The position numbers were made by a program, and so were the translations under genes. This document shows, in pieces, positions 16,868 through 25,650 of a stretch of 64,000 bases of DNA. The notes beneath the pieces are model-generated. The model was not told the origin of the DNA and searched no databases. It saw nothing but the letters and a program-made list of their open reading frames with translations. The stretch is taken from assembly GCF_008711175.1 (NCBI RefSeq), contig NZ_VWNF01000041.1, positions 1 to 64,000 of the forward strand, written 5' to 3'. Source of the stretch: Nesterenkonia ebinurensis (GTDB taxonomy: Bacteria; Actinomycetota; Actinomycetes; Actinomycetales; Micrococcaceae). Numbering within the stretch: position 1 is the first letter of the stretch; every line of letters begins with the position of its first letter.

Positions 16868-18190
16868 CTAAAAGTTCCACAGGGTAAGGGCAGGCACATA
16901 TGTGATCATCAAAACGACGACGATGGAGGTGAGTATGAACCGCAGTAGATGCGGCAGCACTCGCAGCACAGAGGAGTTAGAAACCTTCGCTGCGACGAAG
17001 ATATTTGCTGCCAGCGGCGGAGTGATAAGACCGATCTCGATATTAGTCACTAGAATAATGCCGAAGTGGATCGGATCAATGCCAAACTCCATCGCGGCCG
17101 GAACCAGCAGAGGGGCCATTAGCAACACTGCCGCGTTAGTCTCCATCACCATGCCTACCAGGATCAGGACTAGGTTGACTAGCAGCAGGAAGACGATCAC
17201 GTTGTCCGTGAGGCTCACCGCCGCATTAGCTACTCGCTGCGGAATCTGCTCCAATGTCAGCAGCCGGTTGAACGAGCTTGCAAAAGCGATCACGGTGAGA
17301 ATTGCCGCTGCTGGCAACGCTGCACGATAGAACACGCCAGTCACCTGGCGCAGCCGAAGGCCTCGAGTGAGCAGCACCAGCACCAAAGCATACAGTCCTG
17401 CTGCTGCGGCAGCCTCGGTGGGAGTGAAGATACCGGAGTAGATTCCGCCCAGGAGCACCACTGGCATAAACAGCGCGGGGAGTGCCCCCAGGAATGCTGT
17501 GGGAATCGACTCCTTCGGTGTCACCGTGAGCTTCTTGTCCTCTATGTTCTCGGCAGAGCGCTTCGCACCAGGTCCCTCTCCTGCTCCTACTGCTGGTGAG
17601 TCAGTAATGGCACGCTTCAGCGAGAACCGATGCACGAGCATGAACGCCACGACCATCAGCAGACCCGGAACGATCGTCGCGATGAAGAGATCACTGACAG
17701 TTACTCCTGAGACCGTGGCATAGATGATCAGCGGAATCGAGGGCGGGATCATCACCCCGAGCAGCCCCGAGGCCGCGGTGAGTGCCGCCGTGTAGTCACG
17801 GTTGTACCCACCACGGATCATTCGGTCCCCCACCGTACTGCTCACCGCTGCGACCGTAGCTACCGACGAGCCAGTCATGGCACCCAGCATGGCGCTGACC
17901 GCGATGGCGACATAGCCAAGGGCTCCCTTGAGCCAATGCAGCAGCGCCTCCGCTAAGCGGATCAGCCGCTCCATCAGTCCGCCGTCCTTCATAATCTGCC
18001 CAGCCAGCAGGAAGAAGGGAATGGCCAGCATTGAGAACGACGTAGCTGACTGGAAGGGCACTGTTGCCGCCACCTGGGTAGGGTTCAGCCCTACCGAGGA
18101 AGCCCCCATGATGCTAGGCAAAGCGAAAGCCACACCAACGGGAAGCCCGATCACCAGCGCAGCGAGGATCAGGATCAGAATTTTGGTCAT
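16868..18190 (-). CDS. TRAP transporter large permease (DctM type)
   Basis: A 440-residue, highly hydrophobic protein with about 12-13 helices. It carries DctM features: SMLAIPFFLLAGQIMKDGGL, then GAMTGSSVATVAAVSS, MIPPSIPLIIYA and NIEIGLITPPLAANIFVAAK near the C-terminus. This subunit is the sodium-driven channel of tripartite ATP-independent periplasmic transporters. A hydrophilic loop of about 30 residues in the middle (near GAGEGPGAKRSAENIEDKK) is longer than usual. It lies between the small permease and the alcohol dehydrogenase gene. Confidence 0.93.
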   Translation of the reverse strand: MTKILILILAALVIGLPVGVAFALPSIMGASSVGLNPTQVAATVPFQSATSFSMLAIPFFLLAGQIMKDGGLMERLIRLAEALLHWLKGALGYVAIAVSAMLGAMTGSSVATVAAVSSTVGDRMIRGGYNRDYTAALTAASGLLGVMIPPSIPLIIYATVSGVTVSDLFIATIVPGLLMVVAFMLVHRFSLKRAITDSPAVGAGEGPGAKRSAENIEDKKLTVTPKESIPTAFLGALPALFMPVVLLGGIYSGIFTPTEAAAAAGLYALVLVLLTRGLRLRQVTGVFYRAALPAAAILTVIAFASSFNRLLTLEQIPQRVANAAVSLTDNVIVFLLLVNLVLILVGMVMETNAAVLLMAPLLVPAAMEFGIDPIHFGIILVTNIEIGLITPPLAANIFVAAKVSNSSVLRVLPHLLRFILTSIVVVLMITYVPALTLWNF

Positions 18191-18202
18191 ATCAGGTCAC
18201 TC

Positions 18203-18751
18203 CTAGCTCATTGCCCCGGGAGCACTGATGAGCTCTGCCGCTTGCCCTGTATGCGGATCTTCGGCTTCTTTGCCGAGGAGCTTGGCCACTGTTCTGGTGA
18301 GCCTGCAAAGTGCATGGATGAGGATCAGGACGCCACCGGCGACCATGGCCCCCACGGGAAGGGTCAGAGGGATGTCCAACTGCAGAGTTGTCTCGCCACT
18401 GCGTGAGAGACCCTGCCAGTAGAGTGCTGAATAGTAGGTGAACACGACGCCGAAAAGGGCCAGCGCGGCTTGACTGATGCCTTCCGCAGTCAGGCGTATT
18501 CGGTTCGCAGGAAGCAGCGATACCAATTCGATGGTGATGTGGTCATGGGTATAGACCCCCAGGCCGGCACCAATGAAGATCAGTAGGGCTGCAGCAACCA
18601 TAGCGATCTCATCGGTACCGATGCTGCCGAACTCCATCACTCGGATAACTACCTGACCGATACCGGCAAAGAACATCGCGATGAAGGCTGCGATAACTAC
18701 AGCTTTCTCTGCCCTATACAGGTACTTCTCAATGTTGTTCAGCCAACGCAT
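18203..18751 (-). CDS. TRAP transporter small permease (DctQ type)
   Basis: The 182-residue protein has four transmembrane helices as expected of DctQ subunits, with TDEIAMVAAALLIFIGAGLG followed by the conserved HDHITIELV segment. It supports the large permease encoded 12 bases downstream. The gene lies 20 bases after the binding protein gene in the usual P-Q-M order. Confidence 0.9.
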   Translation of the reverse strand: MRWLNNIEKYLYRAEKAVVIAAFIAMFFAGIGQVVIRVMEFGSIGTDEIAMVAAALLIFIGAGLGVYTHDHITIELVSLLPANRIRLTAEGISQAALALFGVVFTYYSALYWQGLSRSGETTLQLDIPLTLPVGAMVAGGVLILIHALCRLTRTVAKLLGKEAEDPHTGQAAELISAPGAMS

Positions 18752-18771
18752 GGCAACTCCTGAATGTTCAT

Positions 18772-19812
18772 TCAGCCGAGAGCTTCGATCTCATCCCGCA
18801 GTGTGGCGATGCGATCTTCGCCGTAAGTCGCAGCGAAGTCATCCCACATGTCAAGGCCGAAGTCCTGGAACTCTTGCATCTGCTCCTCCGAGAGCTCGGT
18901 GACTTCAATGCCATCTTCAGCAAGCGCCTCGGTATACTCTTCTACCCTGGACCGGTTGTCTTCAATCTGCTCCTGAGCGACTTCCTGAGCGACTTCCTCG
19001 AGAATCTGAGCTTGCTCGGGGTCGAGCCCCTCGAAGATGGTGGTGCTAGCCACGATTGATCCCACGGCATACACATGACGTGTGGGGGTCATATAGCTCT
19101 GGCTACCGGTCAAGCCTGCATCCCGAGTGATGAGCACACCGTTGTCCTGGCCGTCGACCGTTCCCTGCTCCAAGCCTGTGATGAGTTCGTCCATCGGCAT
19201 CACCTGGGTCTGCACCCCGGCAGCGTCGAAGTAGCCCCGGATCGCTTCCGAGCCGGGCACCCTCAGACGAAGCCCTCGAAGGTCCTCGAGGGACTCGATG
19301 GGTCGGACATCGTTGGTGACGCTGCGGAACTCCAGTTCGAACAGCGCCAGATTGTCCATTCCGTGCTCGGCTAGTATCTCCTCAAGAGTTTCAGGAATGA
19401 TGCCTTCTCCGAAGAAGATCTCGTCAGCGACGTCGTAATCCTGAACGATATAGGGTAAATAGTGGAAGTCCATCAGTGGATCCATACCTGCCAAGGAACC
19501 TGGGTTGAGGAAAGCGAGATCGAGGCTCCCGCTAGCAAGGTCACGTCCCAATGCCTCATCGCCTCCGAGCTGGCTAGCTGGGTAGACTGAGACTTCGAGC
19601 TCACCGTCTGTGCGTTCCTCGACCCGTTCGGCAAAGACTTCTGCCGCTGCGTTCTGGCTGCTCTCCACTCCGAAGACATGTCCCAGCCTCAAGGTCTGGG
19701 CCTCTGCGTCCCCGCCATCACCACCGTCCCCACACGCTGTGATCGTCAGAGCCAGGGCCGCGACGGCGGTTAATGTCGTGAGGCGCTTTCCACGGTGAAT
19801 TCGCGCATGCAT
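18772..19812 (-). CDS. TRAP transporter substrate-binding lipoprotein (DctP type)
   Basis: A 346-residue extracytoplasmic receptor with a lipoprotein signal ending LALTITAC near residue 27. DctP features include RLGHVFGVESSQNAAAEVFA, ELEVSVYPASQLGGDEAL, LRGLRLRVPGSEAIRGYFDA (with the Arg that binds the ligand carboxylate) and GLEQGTVDGQDN. The carboxylate-binding Arg implies that the imported compound is an organic acid. The C-terminal helices are strongly acidic. It is the first transport gene after the aldehyde dehydrogenase gene. Confidence 0.92.
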   Translation of the reverse strand: MHARIHRGKRLTTLTAVAALALTITACGDGGDGGDAEAQTLRLGHVFGVESSQNAAAEVFAERVEERTDGELEVSVYPASQLGGDEALGRDLASGSLDLAFLNPGSLAGMDPLMDFHYLPYIVQDYDVADEIFFGEGIIPETLEEILAEHGMDNLALFELEFRSVTNDVRPIESLEDLRGLRLRVPGSEAIRGYFDAAGVQTQVMPMDELITGLEQGTVDGQDNGVLITRDAGLTGSQSYMTPTRHVYAVGSIVASTTIFEGLDPEQAQILEEVAQEVAQEQIEDNRSRVEEYTEALAEDGIEVTELSEEQMQEFQDFGLDMWDDFAATYGEDRIATLRDEIEALG

Positions 19813-19851
19813 GACTGTTTCCTTTCACTTGTCTTATCGAAAAATCGGGAT

Positions 19852-21315
19852 CTATACCTTCAGTGCGAAGGGATCCCCCGTGCTGGGTTCGGTCTCGACC
19901 CATACACTCTTGGTACGTAAGAAATCGTTGATGGCTTCTATCCCGTTCTCTCTGCCCAGGCCACTCTTCTTATAGCCGCCGAAGGGCATATTGTGTGCGA
20001 TAGCCCGGTAGGTGTTGACCCAGACTGTCCCTGCTTTGAGCCGACGGGACACATAGTGGGAACGGCTGACGTCGTTGGTCCACAGCCCAGCAGCCAACCC
20101 GTAGTCGGTATCGTTGGCCAGTTCAATTGCCTCATCGTCTGTCTCGAAAGGCATGATGGTCAGCACGGGGCCGAAGACTTCCTCCCGCACGATCCGCATA
20201 TCCGGCTTCACATCGCCGAAGATTGTCGGGCGGTAGAAGTAGCCCTGCGAGTCGACTGCCTTCCCTCCAGTAAGGAGGGTTGCTCCCTCTGCTTGGGCGA
20301 TCTCCACATATTCTTTGACCTTCTCCAGCTGAGGAAGGTTAGCAATGGGCCCAATCTCCGTCTCAGGGTCCAAAGGGTCCCCCATGCGAATGGTCTGTGT
20401 CCGCTCAAGAAGTCTCTCAACGACTTCGTCGTAGATGTCACGGTGGACGATAGCGCGAGAACCTGCTACACAGGTCTGTCCCGCAGCCGCGAAGATTCCC
20501 GCGAGGATCCCGCTGATGGCAGCATCCTTGTTGCAGTCGCTGAAAAGGATGTTCGGTGACTTTCCACCGAGTTCCAACCCCACTTCGGCCAACCTCGCAG
20601 AGGCCCGCGAGGCGATGTGCTGACCGGCTGCTCCGCTGCCGGTGAAGGAGACTTTGCTGACCAGAGGATGGTCCACCAGCGCCGCGCCCGCAGTAACTCC
20701 CTCACCGGTCACCACATTGAATACTCCCGGTGGGAAGCCTGCCTCTTCGAAGCATTTCGCGAGTTCCACAGTGCCGACCGAAGCGTGCTCGCTGGGCTTG
20801 ACCACTATGGTGTTTCCCGCCGCCAGGGCCGGAGCGAACTTCCAAGCACCCAGCAGGATCGGGGAATTCCATGGGGTGATGCATCCAATGACACCTAGTG
20901 GTTCTTTTAGCGTATAGGTGAACAGGCTCTCCTTGTCCATAGAGACAGTCTGCCCGTGGAGCTTATCCGCCAAGCCGCCGAAGTAGCGGTACCAGCGGGG
21001 AACGGCCTTGAGCTGAGCGATCATCTCGCGGTACACCTTGCCGTTATCCTGGACCTCAGCAATGGCAAGGTCCTCTGCTCGGTCCTCAATAGCATCAGCC
21101 AGACGGTGCAGCATCCGACCGCGCTCAGAGAGCGCCAAACTGCTCCAGGCCCCCCGGAATGCCTCATCTGCTGCAGTCACAGCCTGGGCCACCTCTTCCG
21201 CGGTGGCGTCGCTCAACGTTCCGGTCATCTCACCAGTGGTGGGATTGATCACTGGAATTCGCTTTCCAGTGCCTGAAACATATTTGCCGTTGATGTAGAG
21301 GTCGTAGTCAGTCAA
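19852..21315 (-). CDS. Aldehyde dehydrogenase (NAD(P)-dependent)
   Basis: A 487-residue member of the ALDH superfamily. The catalytic Glu lies in LELGGKSPN (near residue 255) and the nucleophile Cys in AAGQTCVAGSR (near residue 290); CITPWNSPI and FTGSGAAGQHIA form the cofactor site. It oxidises an aldehyde, probably produced by the alcohol dehydrogenase of the same operon, to the free acid that the CoA-transferase could then activate. Its start overlaps the CoA-transferase stop by eight bases, which shows coupled translation. Confidence 0.92.
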   Translation of the reverse strand: MTDYDLYINGKYVSGTGKRIPVINPTTGEMTGTLSDATAEEVAQAVTAADEAFRGAWSSLALSERGRMLHRLADAIEDRAEDLAIAEVQDNGKVYREMIAQLKAVPRWYRYFGGLADKLHGQTVSMDKESLFTYTLKEPLGVIGCITPWNSPILLGAWKFAPALAAGNTIVVKPSEHASVGTVELAKCFEEAGFPPGVFNVVTGEGVTAGAALVDHPLVSKVSFTGSGAAGQHIASRASARLAEVGLELGGKSPNILFSDCNKDAAISGILAGIFAAAGQTCVAGSRAIVHRDIYDEVVERLLERTQTIRMGDPLDPETEIGPIANLPQLEKVKEYVEIAQAEGATLLTGGKAVDSQGYFYRPTIFGDVKPDMRIVREEVFGPVLTIMPFETDDEAIELANDTDYGLAAGLWTNDVSRSHYVSRRLKAGTVWVNTYRAIAHNMPFGGYKKSGLGRENGIEAINDFLRTKSVWVETEPSTGDPFALKV

Positions 21316-22537
21316 TCTGAACAGCTCCTAAATCTCTCAATCGAGCAATGTCGTCCTCCTGGAGGCCCATATCCTTTCGGAGAAATTCATACGTGTGCGT
21401 TCCGACTCTCGAAGGTCCCACGCTTTTAAGCTTGAGGTCTGCTTCTGCAAACCTCGGAAAGATATTTGTCATCGCAACGGATCTCCCAGGCGCCTCTTGA
21501 ATCCTTGTCACTGACTCTCGCGCGACCACCTGCGGGTTTTCGAACATGGAGGCAACAGTTTCGAGAGGGCCTACCGCACAGCCTGTAGTGGACAGTTCCT
21601 CGATAGCGTCGTCCCTGTCTCGGCGCAGGCACCATGCGTTGATCAGATCGTCGAGCTCCTCGACGTTCTTGACCCGATCCTCATTGGTGCGGAAGCGCGG
21701 GTCCTGCACGAGGTCCTCACCGCCAATTGCCCGCAGCACCCGTTCAGCGATCGGCTGAGCGCTACCGGAAAGAGCGATCCACATCCCATCGCGGCACTTA
21801 TAGGCTCCTCGGGGGGCAGTCGCAGACATCCGATTGCCCAGACGAGGGTGTTCGGTGCCCTTCTGGTCGTATTCGACGATGTTGAGGTCGAGCAGCTTCA
21901 GCGCGGCTTCGTAGATCGCCAAGTCAATGCATTCGCCCCGTCCTGAGCGCTCGCGGCGATATGCGGCGGCAAGGATAGCGCCGGTACCGAGATGGCCGGC
22001 GAGAATATCTGCTAAGGGATAGGCCGGCAACAGGGGAGGGCGGTCTGCGTACCCTGAGACTGCGGCCAGCCCTGTCATCGCTTCAGCAAGCGTTCCGAAT
22101 CCGGGACGGTCCTTATAGGGACCGTCCTGCCCATAGGCTGTCATACGAAGCACAATCAGTCGGGGATTGATGCGCCGCAGGACATCGGGAGCCATCCCCC
22201 ACTTCTCCAGAGTTCCTGGCCGATAGTTCTCGATGAGGACGTCAAAGTCTTTAATGATGTTTCGGATGAGCTCTTGGGACTCCGCAAAATGAAGATCAAC
22301 GGCGACTGAACGCTTATTGCGGCTCAATGTTTTCCAGTACAGGCCTTCGCCGTCTTTCTGCGTCCCGAACTTCCGCACGAGATCCCCGGTCTGAGGCCTT
22401 TCTACCTTGACGACATCCGCTCCGAAGTCTGCAAGCTGCGAAGCTGTCAGAGGCGCGGCAATCATGGTGGACATGTCAAGCACACGCAGTCCGCTCAGCA
22501 GAGTAGTATCTGAGCCTGTTACCTCACTGATTGTCAT
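21308..22537 (-). CDS. Class III (CaiB/BaiF) CoA-transferase
   Basis: An intact 409-residue family III CoA-transferase, which moves CoA from a donor such as succinyl-CoA or acetyl-CoA to a carboxylate. It shows LRVLDMSTMIAAPLTASQLADFGADVVKVERP, split as GLRVLDMSTMIAAPL and DFGADVVKVERP, NRNKRSVAVDL, VLIENYRPGTLEKWG and the region of the catalytic Asp (near residue 175, PLADILAGHLG). Directly follows the GntR gene with overlapping start and stop. A second gene of the same family, at 8748-9983, is broken. The substrate is presumably the acid handled by the TRAP system. Confidence 0.92.
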   Translation of the reverse strand: MTISEVTGSDTTLLSGLRVLDMSTMIAAPLTASQLADFGADVVKVERPQTGDLVRKFGTQKDGEGLYWKTLSRNKRSVAVDLHFAESQELIRNIIKDFDVLIENYRPGTLEKWGMAPDVLRRINPRLIVLRMTAYGQDGPYKDRPGFGTLAEAMTGLAAVSGYADRPPLLPAYPLADILAGHLGTGAILAAAYRRERSGRGECIDLAIYEAALKLLDLNIVEYDQKGTEHPRLGNRMSATAPRGAYKCRDGMWIALSGSAQPIAERVLRAIGGEDLVQDPRFRTNEDRVKNVEELDDLINAWCLRRDRDDAIEELSTTGCAVGPLETVASMFENPQVVARESVTRIQEAPGRSVAMTNIFPRFAEADLKLKSVGPSRVGTHTYEFLRKDMGLQEDDIARLRDLGAVQID

Positions 22538-23217
22538 TCGCCCAAACCTTTCCGCCCTACAGACTGCGACTCGCTCTCACCTTGCTTAAGACGAAGGACG
22601 TCATCACGGGCGCTGAGAATGTGGTTTCGCATCGCAGAGCGCGATGCCTCAGCGTCTTTGGAAAATATCGCGTCGATAAGGTCTTTATGCTCTTCGATTG
22701 ACGCTGCTGCCCGTTCAGGAAAGAGCACTGGCCTGTAGGGGGAGACTCCGGTCCACAGTTGCTGAGCCAACGCATAGAGCCGCGAGCTTCCGGCAGCCTC
22801 CCAAATTGCACTGTGGAAGTGCTCGTTGGACTTCACCAGGCCGCTAACGTCCCCCTTCTCAGCGAGGGTGACCCCTTCTAAGTACGAGGCTTCGATCTCT
22901 GCATGATTCTCACCTAACTCTGCTGCGCGACTCGCCAGCTCACCTTCAATGAGTGCGCGCACGTCATAGTGATCCTTGAGATCATCCACGGTGATCTCAG
23001 CCACCGCCACACGCCGATTAGGGCGCACTACCACTAGTCCCTCGCGTTCAAGAGTCTGCAGCGCTTCCCTCACAGGAATGCGAGAAACGCCGTATTCCTG
23101 AGCCAGTTTCTCCTGCCTGATCTCAGCACCCGCTGGCAAGTCACCGTGCAGGATCGCGTGCCGAAGTGATTCAGCAAGCAGTTCCCCGACGGGCTTGGAC
23201 TTAATTGAATGCTTCAC
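22534..23217 (-). CDS. GntR family regulator, FCD (FadR) subfamily
   Basis: The 227-residue protein has an N-terminal winged helix (LAESLRHAILHGDLPAGAEI, then EYGVSRIPVREALQTLEREG at residues 40-60) and an all-helical FCD ligand domain with metal-type His residues (SNEHFHSAIWEAAG and the C-terminal MRNHI). Members of this group repress organic acid catabolic operons and are released by a pathway acid. It is the first gene of the nine-gene minus-strand operon and probably controls it from the region at 23218-23300. GAGGAG precedes ATG 23217. Confidence 0.92.
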   Translation of the reverse strand: MKHSIKSKPVGELLAESLRHAILHGDLPAGAEIRQEKLAQEYGVSRIPVREALQTLEREGLVVVRPNRRVAVAEITVDDLKDHYDVRALIEGELASRAAELGENHAEIEASYLEGVTLAEKGDVSGLVKSNEHFHSAIWEAAGSSRLYALAQQLWTGVSPYRPVLFPERAAASIEEHKDLIDAIFSKDAEASRSAMRNHILSARDDVLRLKQGESESQSVGRKGLGE

Positions 23218-23300
23218 TGCTCCTCCATCTGGATTCTGTATCCCGTATCCAATAAGTTGTGATCCTAGTCACGAAGGTAAGAAAGTGTCAACTGAGTCAC
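23218..23300 (-). promoter_or_regulatory. Promoter/operator region of the GntR-TRAP operon
   Basis: Upstream of the GntR start, on the minus strand, ATTGGATACGGGATACAG holds two GGATAC/GGGATAC half sites, and a GTGA-CTAGGA-TCAC inverted repeat lies about 20 bases further upstream (around 23259-23272). These are the only symmetrical elements in the gap and are reasonable candidates for binding by the GntR regulator. Confidence 0.35.
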
Positions 23301-23372
23301 ACGAATAGAAGTGCTACTCTGAAAATGAGGGACACAAGCCGGAGAGCCCAGGGACCCCCTTGGTAGCAGCTG

Positions 23373-24806
23373 TCAGCTTCGCCACCGTGCCGCGCGGGCG
23401 GCGCCGATGGCGGCGATGACCGCGGTAGACATCGCAGCGGCGATCAGCAGCGCGGAGACCACCATGGCCTGCTGATGCCCCTGTCCCTCTGCCACCATAA
23501 AGTAGATGCCGGTGGCCACTGCCATGCCCATTGCGGTGAAAATCCGCTGCACGGTCTGCTGTACCCCGCCGGATGCCCCGGCCATCCGCTCCGGGACATC
23601 CTGCATGGACAGGGTCTGTGCACTGGGGATCAGCAATGCCTGTGAGAAGCCGCTGACCCCGATAGCCAGTGCGATCCACCACAGGGAGCCGTAGGCGGAG
23701 CCCATCAGGTGCACTGCAGCAGCCAGCATCAGCACCGCGAACACCGCAGTGGATGAGCCGACCACCAGCATCCGGGTTCCCCAGCGCGGCACCCGCTTAC
23801 CCACTGCAGAGGCCAGCAGCAGCACCATCAGACCGCTGGGCAGGCTGACGATCCCGGCGGTCAGCGCACTGTGCCCCAGCCCATCCTGCAGGTAGATGGG
23901 GATCACCGCCCACATGGCCGGCATCCCGAGGAAGTAGAGCACCAGAATCGCGGAGTTCCAGGTGTAGCTGGGCAGGGTGAACAGTCGTAGGTCCACCATC
24001 GGATCCTGGGGGCGATGCAGCCCCAGCCACCTCTCCCAGGCCACCCAACCGGCCAGCAGCACGGCTCCTGCCGTAGCCACCAGGATGCCCCAGGCACTGC
24101 GAACCTGGATGAACGGCAGCATGATCAGCACAATGGCGGTGGTGAGCAGCAGCACACCCACCGGGTCCAGCTGCTTCAGGTTGTGGGAGGCCCGAGCACG
24201 TGGGGCACGGCGGCGCGGCAGCCAGAGCGCACCGAGCAGCACCCCGATCAGACCGATCGGCACATTGATGCCGAAGACCAGCCGCCAGGAGTACTCCTGC
24301 GGGGTGAGCTCCACCAGCACGCCGCCCACCAGCGGCCCCAGGGCCACGCCCAGGCCGATCACCGTGGCCATCAGCCCGTAGGCCTGGCCACGCACAGATC
24401 CGGTGAACAGCTGTTGGATGACCCCGATGATCTGCGGCAGCAGCATGGAGGAGGCCAGCCCCATCAGTACCCGGGCCACGATGAGCAGCTCGGGGTTCGG
24501 AGCCAGGGCCGCGGCGGCAGAGGTGAGGCCGAAGAAGCCGGTGCCGGCCAAGAACATCCCGCGGCGTCCCCACAGATCTCCGGCTCGGCCTGCAGGGACC
24601 AGTCCCATGCCGAAAGCCAAGGCGTAACCAGCCAAGATCCACTGTAGGTCAGAGTCGGTGGCGCCGATGCCCTCCACAATCACCGGGGCGGCCACAATCA
24701 CCGAGGAGATGCTCAGCAGAGAGGCAAAGAGCGGCAGCAGCAGGGCGAATATCACTCTTCGGGTGGGGGGCTGCGCTGCCTCCTCACTGCGCTGCTGATC
24801 ACTCAC
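23373..24806 (-). CDS. MFS transporter, 14-helix DHA2 (EmrB/QacA) type
   Basis: A 477-residue protein with about 14 hydrophobic helices. It carries the motif A loop (AGRAGDLWGRRGMFLAG, near residues 73-89) and the DHA2-type antiporter motif C region (LGVALGPLVGGVLVE). This group exports drugs, dyes or cationic metabolites in exchange for protons. The GTG start at 24806 follows a terminator-like hairpin of the next upstream gene, so it is probably transcribed on its own. No regulator is adjacent. Confidence 0.88.
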   Translation of the reverse strand: MSDQQRSEEAAQPPTRRVIFALLLPLFASLLSISSVIVAAPVIVEGIGATDSDLQWILAGYALAFGMGLVPAGRAGDLWGRRGMFLAGTGFFGLTSAAAALAPNPELLIVARVLMGLASSMLLPQIIGVIQQLFTGSVRGQAYGLMATVIGLGVALGPLVGGVLVELTPQEYSWRLVFGINVPIGLIGVLLGALWLPRRRAPRARASHNLKQLDPVGVLLLTTAIVLIMLPFIQVRSAWGILVATAGAVLLAGWVAWERWLGLHRPQDPMVDLRLFTLPSYTWNSAILVLYFLGMPAMWAVIPIYLQDGLGHSALTAGIVSLPSGLMVLLLASAVGKRVPRWGTRMLVVGSSTAVFAVLMLAAAVHLMGSAYGSLWWIALAIGVSGFSQALLIPSAQTLSMQDVPERMAGASGGVQQTVQRIFTAMGMAVATGIYFMVAEGQGHQQAMVVSALLIAAAMSTAVIAAIGAARAARWRS

Positions 24807-24824
24807 TTAAGGCACTCTATACCC

Positions 24825-24863
24825 GAAAACGGGCACTCGTTGCCTTAAGCAACGAACGCCCGT
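24825..24863 (-). terminator. Rho-independent terminator after the 24910-25557 gene
   Basis: On the minus strand ACGGGCgttCGTTGC and GCAACGagtGCCCGT form a two-part stem around TTAAG and are followed by TTTTC. It sits 47 bases past the end of the membrane protein gene and before the MFS start. Confidence 0.7.
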
Positions 24864-24909
24864 CCGGTGTGGCAGCGCATTGAGGCTGCGCCCTCTCCGA
24901 CCAGCCTGC

Positions 24910-25557
24910 TCAGGAGCTGCGTTTGAATTGCTCCAGGTACTGCACATTCTCATGGCTGAAGGCCAGCACCAGCCAGTAGATGGTCACCGCCAACCAGACC
25001 AGGGTCAGCACCAGAGTGATGATGCCGAAGACCGTGCCCAATCCACCGAGGCTGGCCAGCATAGTACCTGCGGTGAGCAGGATGCCGATGATGGCCATCA
25101 CGATGCCCAGTACACGGGCCCAGTTCTTGTTGTTCTTCAGCCCGAAGTACACCAGCAGATAGAGCCCAATGGCGATGACCAGCGGCACGAGGATGAATCC
25201 CCAGGCCATGGCCATCCCGATGGAGACCGCCTCATCAACGGTCAGCCCGCCCAAGTCCTGGCCAGCCAGTTCCTCCCGAGTAAGCTCCTCCGCCTCACCG
25301 GTGAACATCGGGACCAGAGAGATGATCGCGCTGAGCACGTAGAGACCGAAGGAGAACAGGGTGAACTGCTTGAGCTGGGCATATTTGGCTGGTTCCTCCA
25401 CCGGTCCGCCGTAGGCGTTGGGATTGTAGGACTCAGTGCCAAATTTGGAGCCGGAGTCAGCTTCCCCGGGATACGGGGGCACCGCGGCGTCGTCGTTGGT
25501 GCTCCCCTCCGCGGGGCTGCCCCACTGGGGGTTGCTGTCATGTGGTGGGGTGCTCAT
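24910..25557 (-). CDS. Membrane protein with Pro/Asn-rich N-terminus, four helices, unknown function
   Basis: Counting from ATG 25557 (GGAGG 6 bases upstream) the protein has 215 residues. The first 60 are hydrophilic and rich in Pro, Asn, Gly and Ser; four hydrophobic helices follow (starting near FTLFSFGLYVLSAIISL, GFILVPLVIAIGLYLLVYFG, RVLGIVMAIIGILLTAG and FGIITLVLTLVWLAVTIYWL). The open frame extends further upstream but without a ribosome binding site. Proline-rich N-termini with such four-helix domains are common among actinobacterial envelope proteins of unknown function. A terminator follows. Confidence 0.75.
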   Translation of the reverse strand: MSTPPHDSNPQWGSPAEGSTNDDAAVPPYPGEADSGSKFGTESYNPNAYGGPVEEPAKYAQLKQFTLFSFGLYVLSAIISLVPMFTGEAEELTREELAGQDLGGLTVDEAVSIGMAMAWGFILVPLVIAIGLYLLVYFGLKNNKNWARVLGIVMAIIGILLTAGTMLASLGGLGTVFGIITLVLTLVWLAVTIYWLVLAFSHENVQYLEQFKRSS

Positions 25558-25650
25558 TGTGCTCCTCCATCTTCTCTTTTTCTGGTTCAGATGCTGGTCA
25601 CTAGATTCCCAGCGCAGGCTTGATGTTTGCTGTGTGCTCACCTGAGGGGT

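Noticed and set aside
13845-23217. Itaconate degradation operon
   Set aside because: A CoA-transferase and CitE-like lyase are present, but the itaconyl-CoA hydratase is missing and alcohol and aldehyde dehydrogenases are present instead.
23797-24642. 281-codon minus-strand frame
   Set aside because: It overlaps the DHA2 MFS gene in another frame and is Ala/Gly/Arg/His-rich as expected of a shifted high-GC frame.
24015-24647. 210-codon plus-strand frame inside the MFS gene
   Set aside because: Its product is rich in Gln and His with no domain; it is the antisense of a real membrane protein gene.
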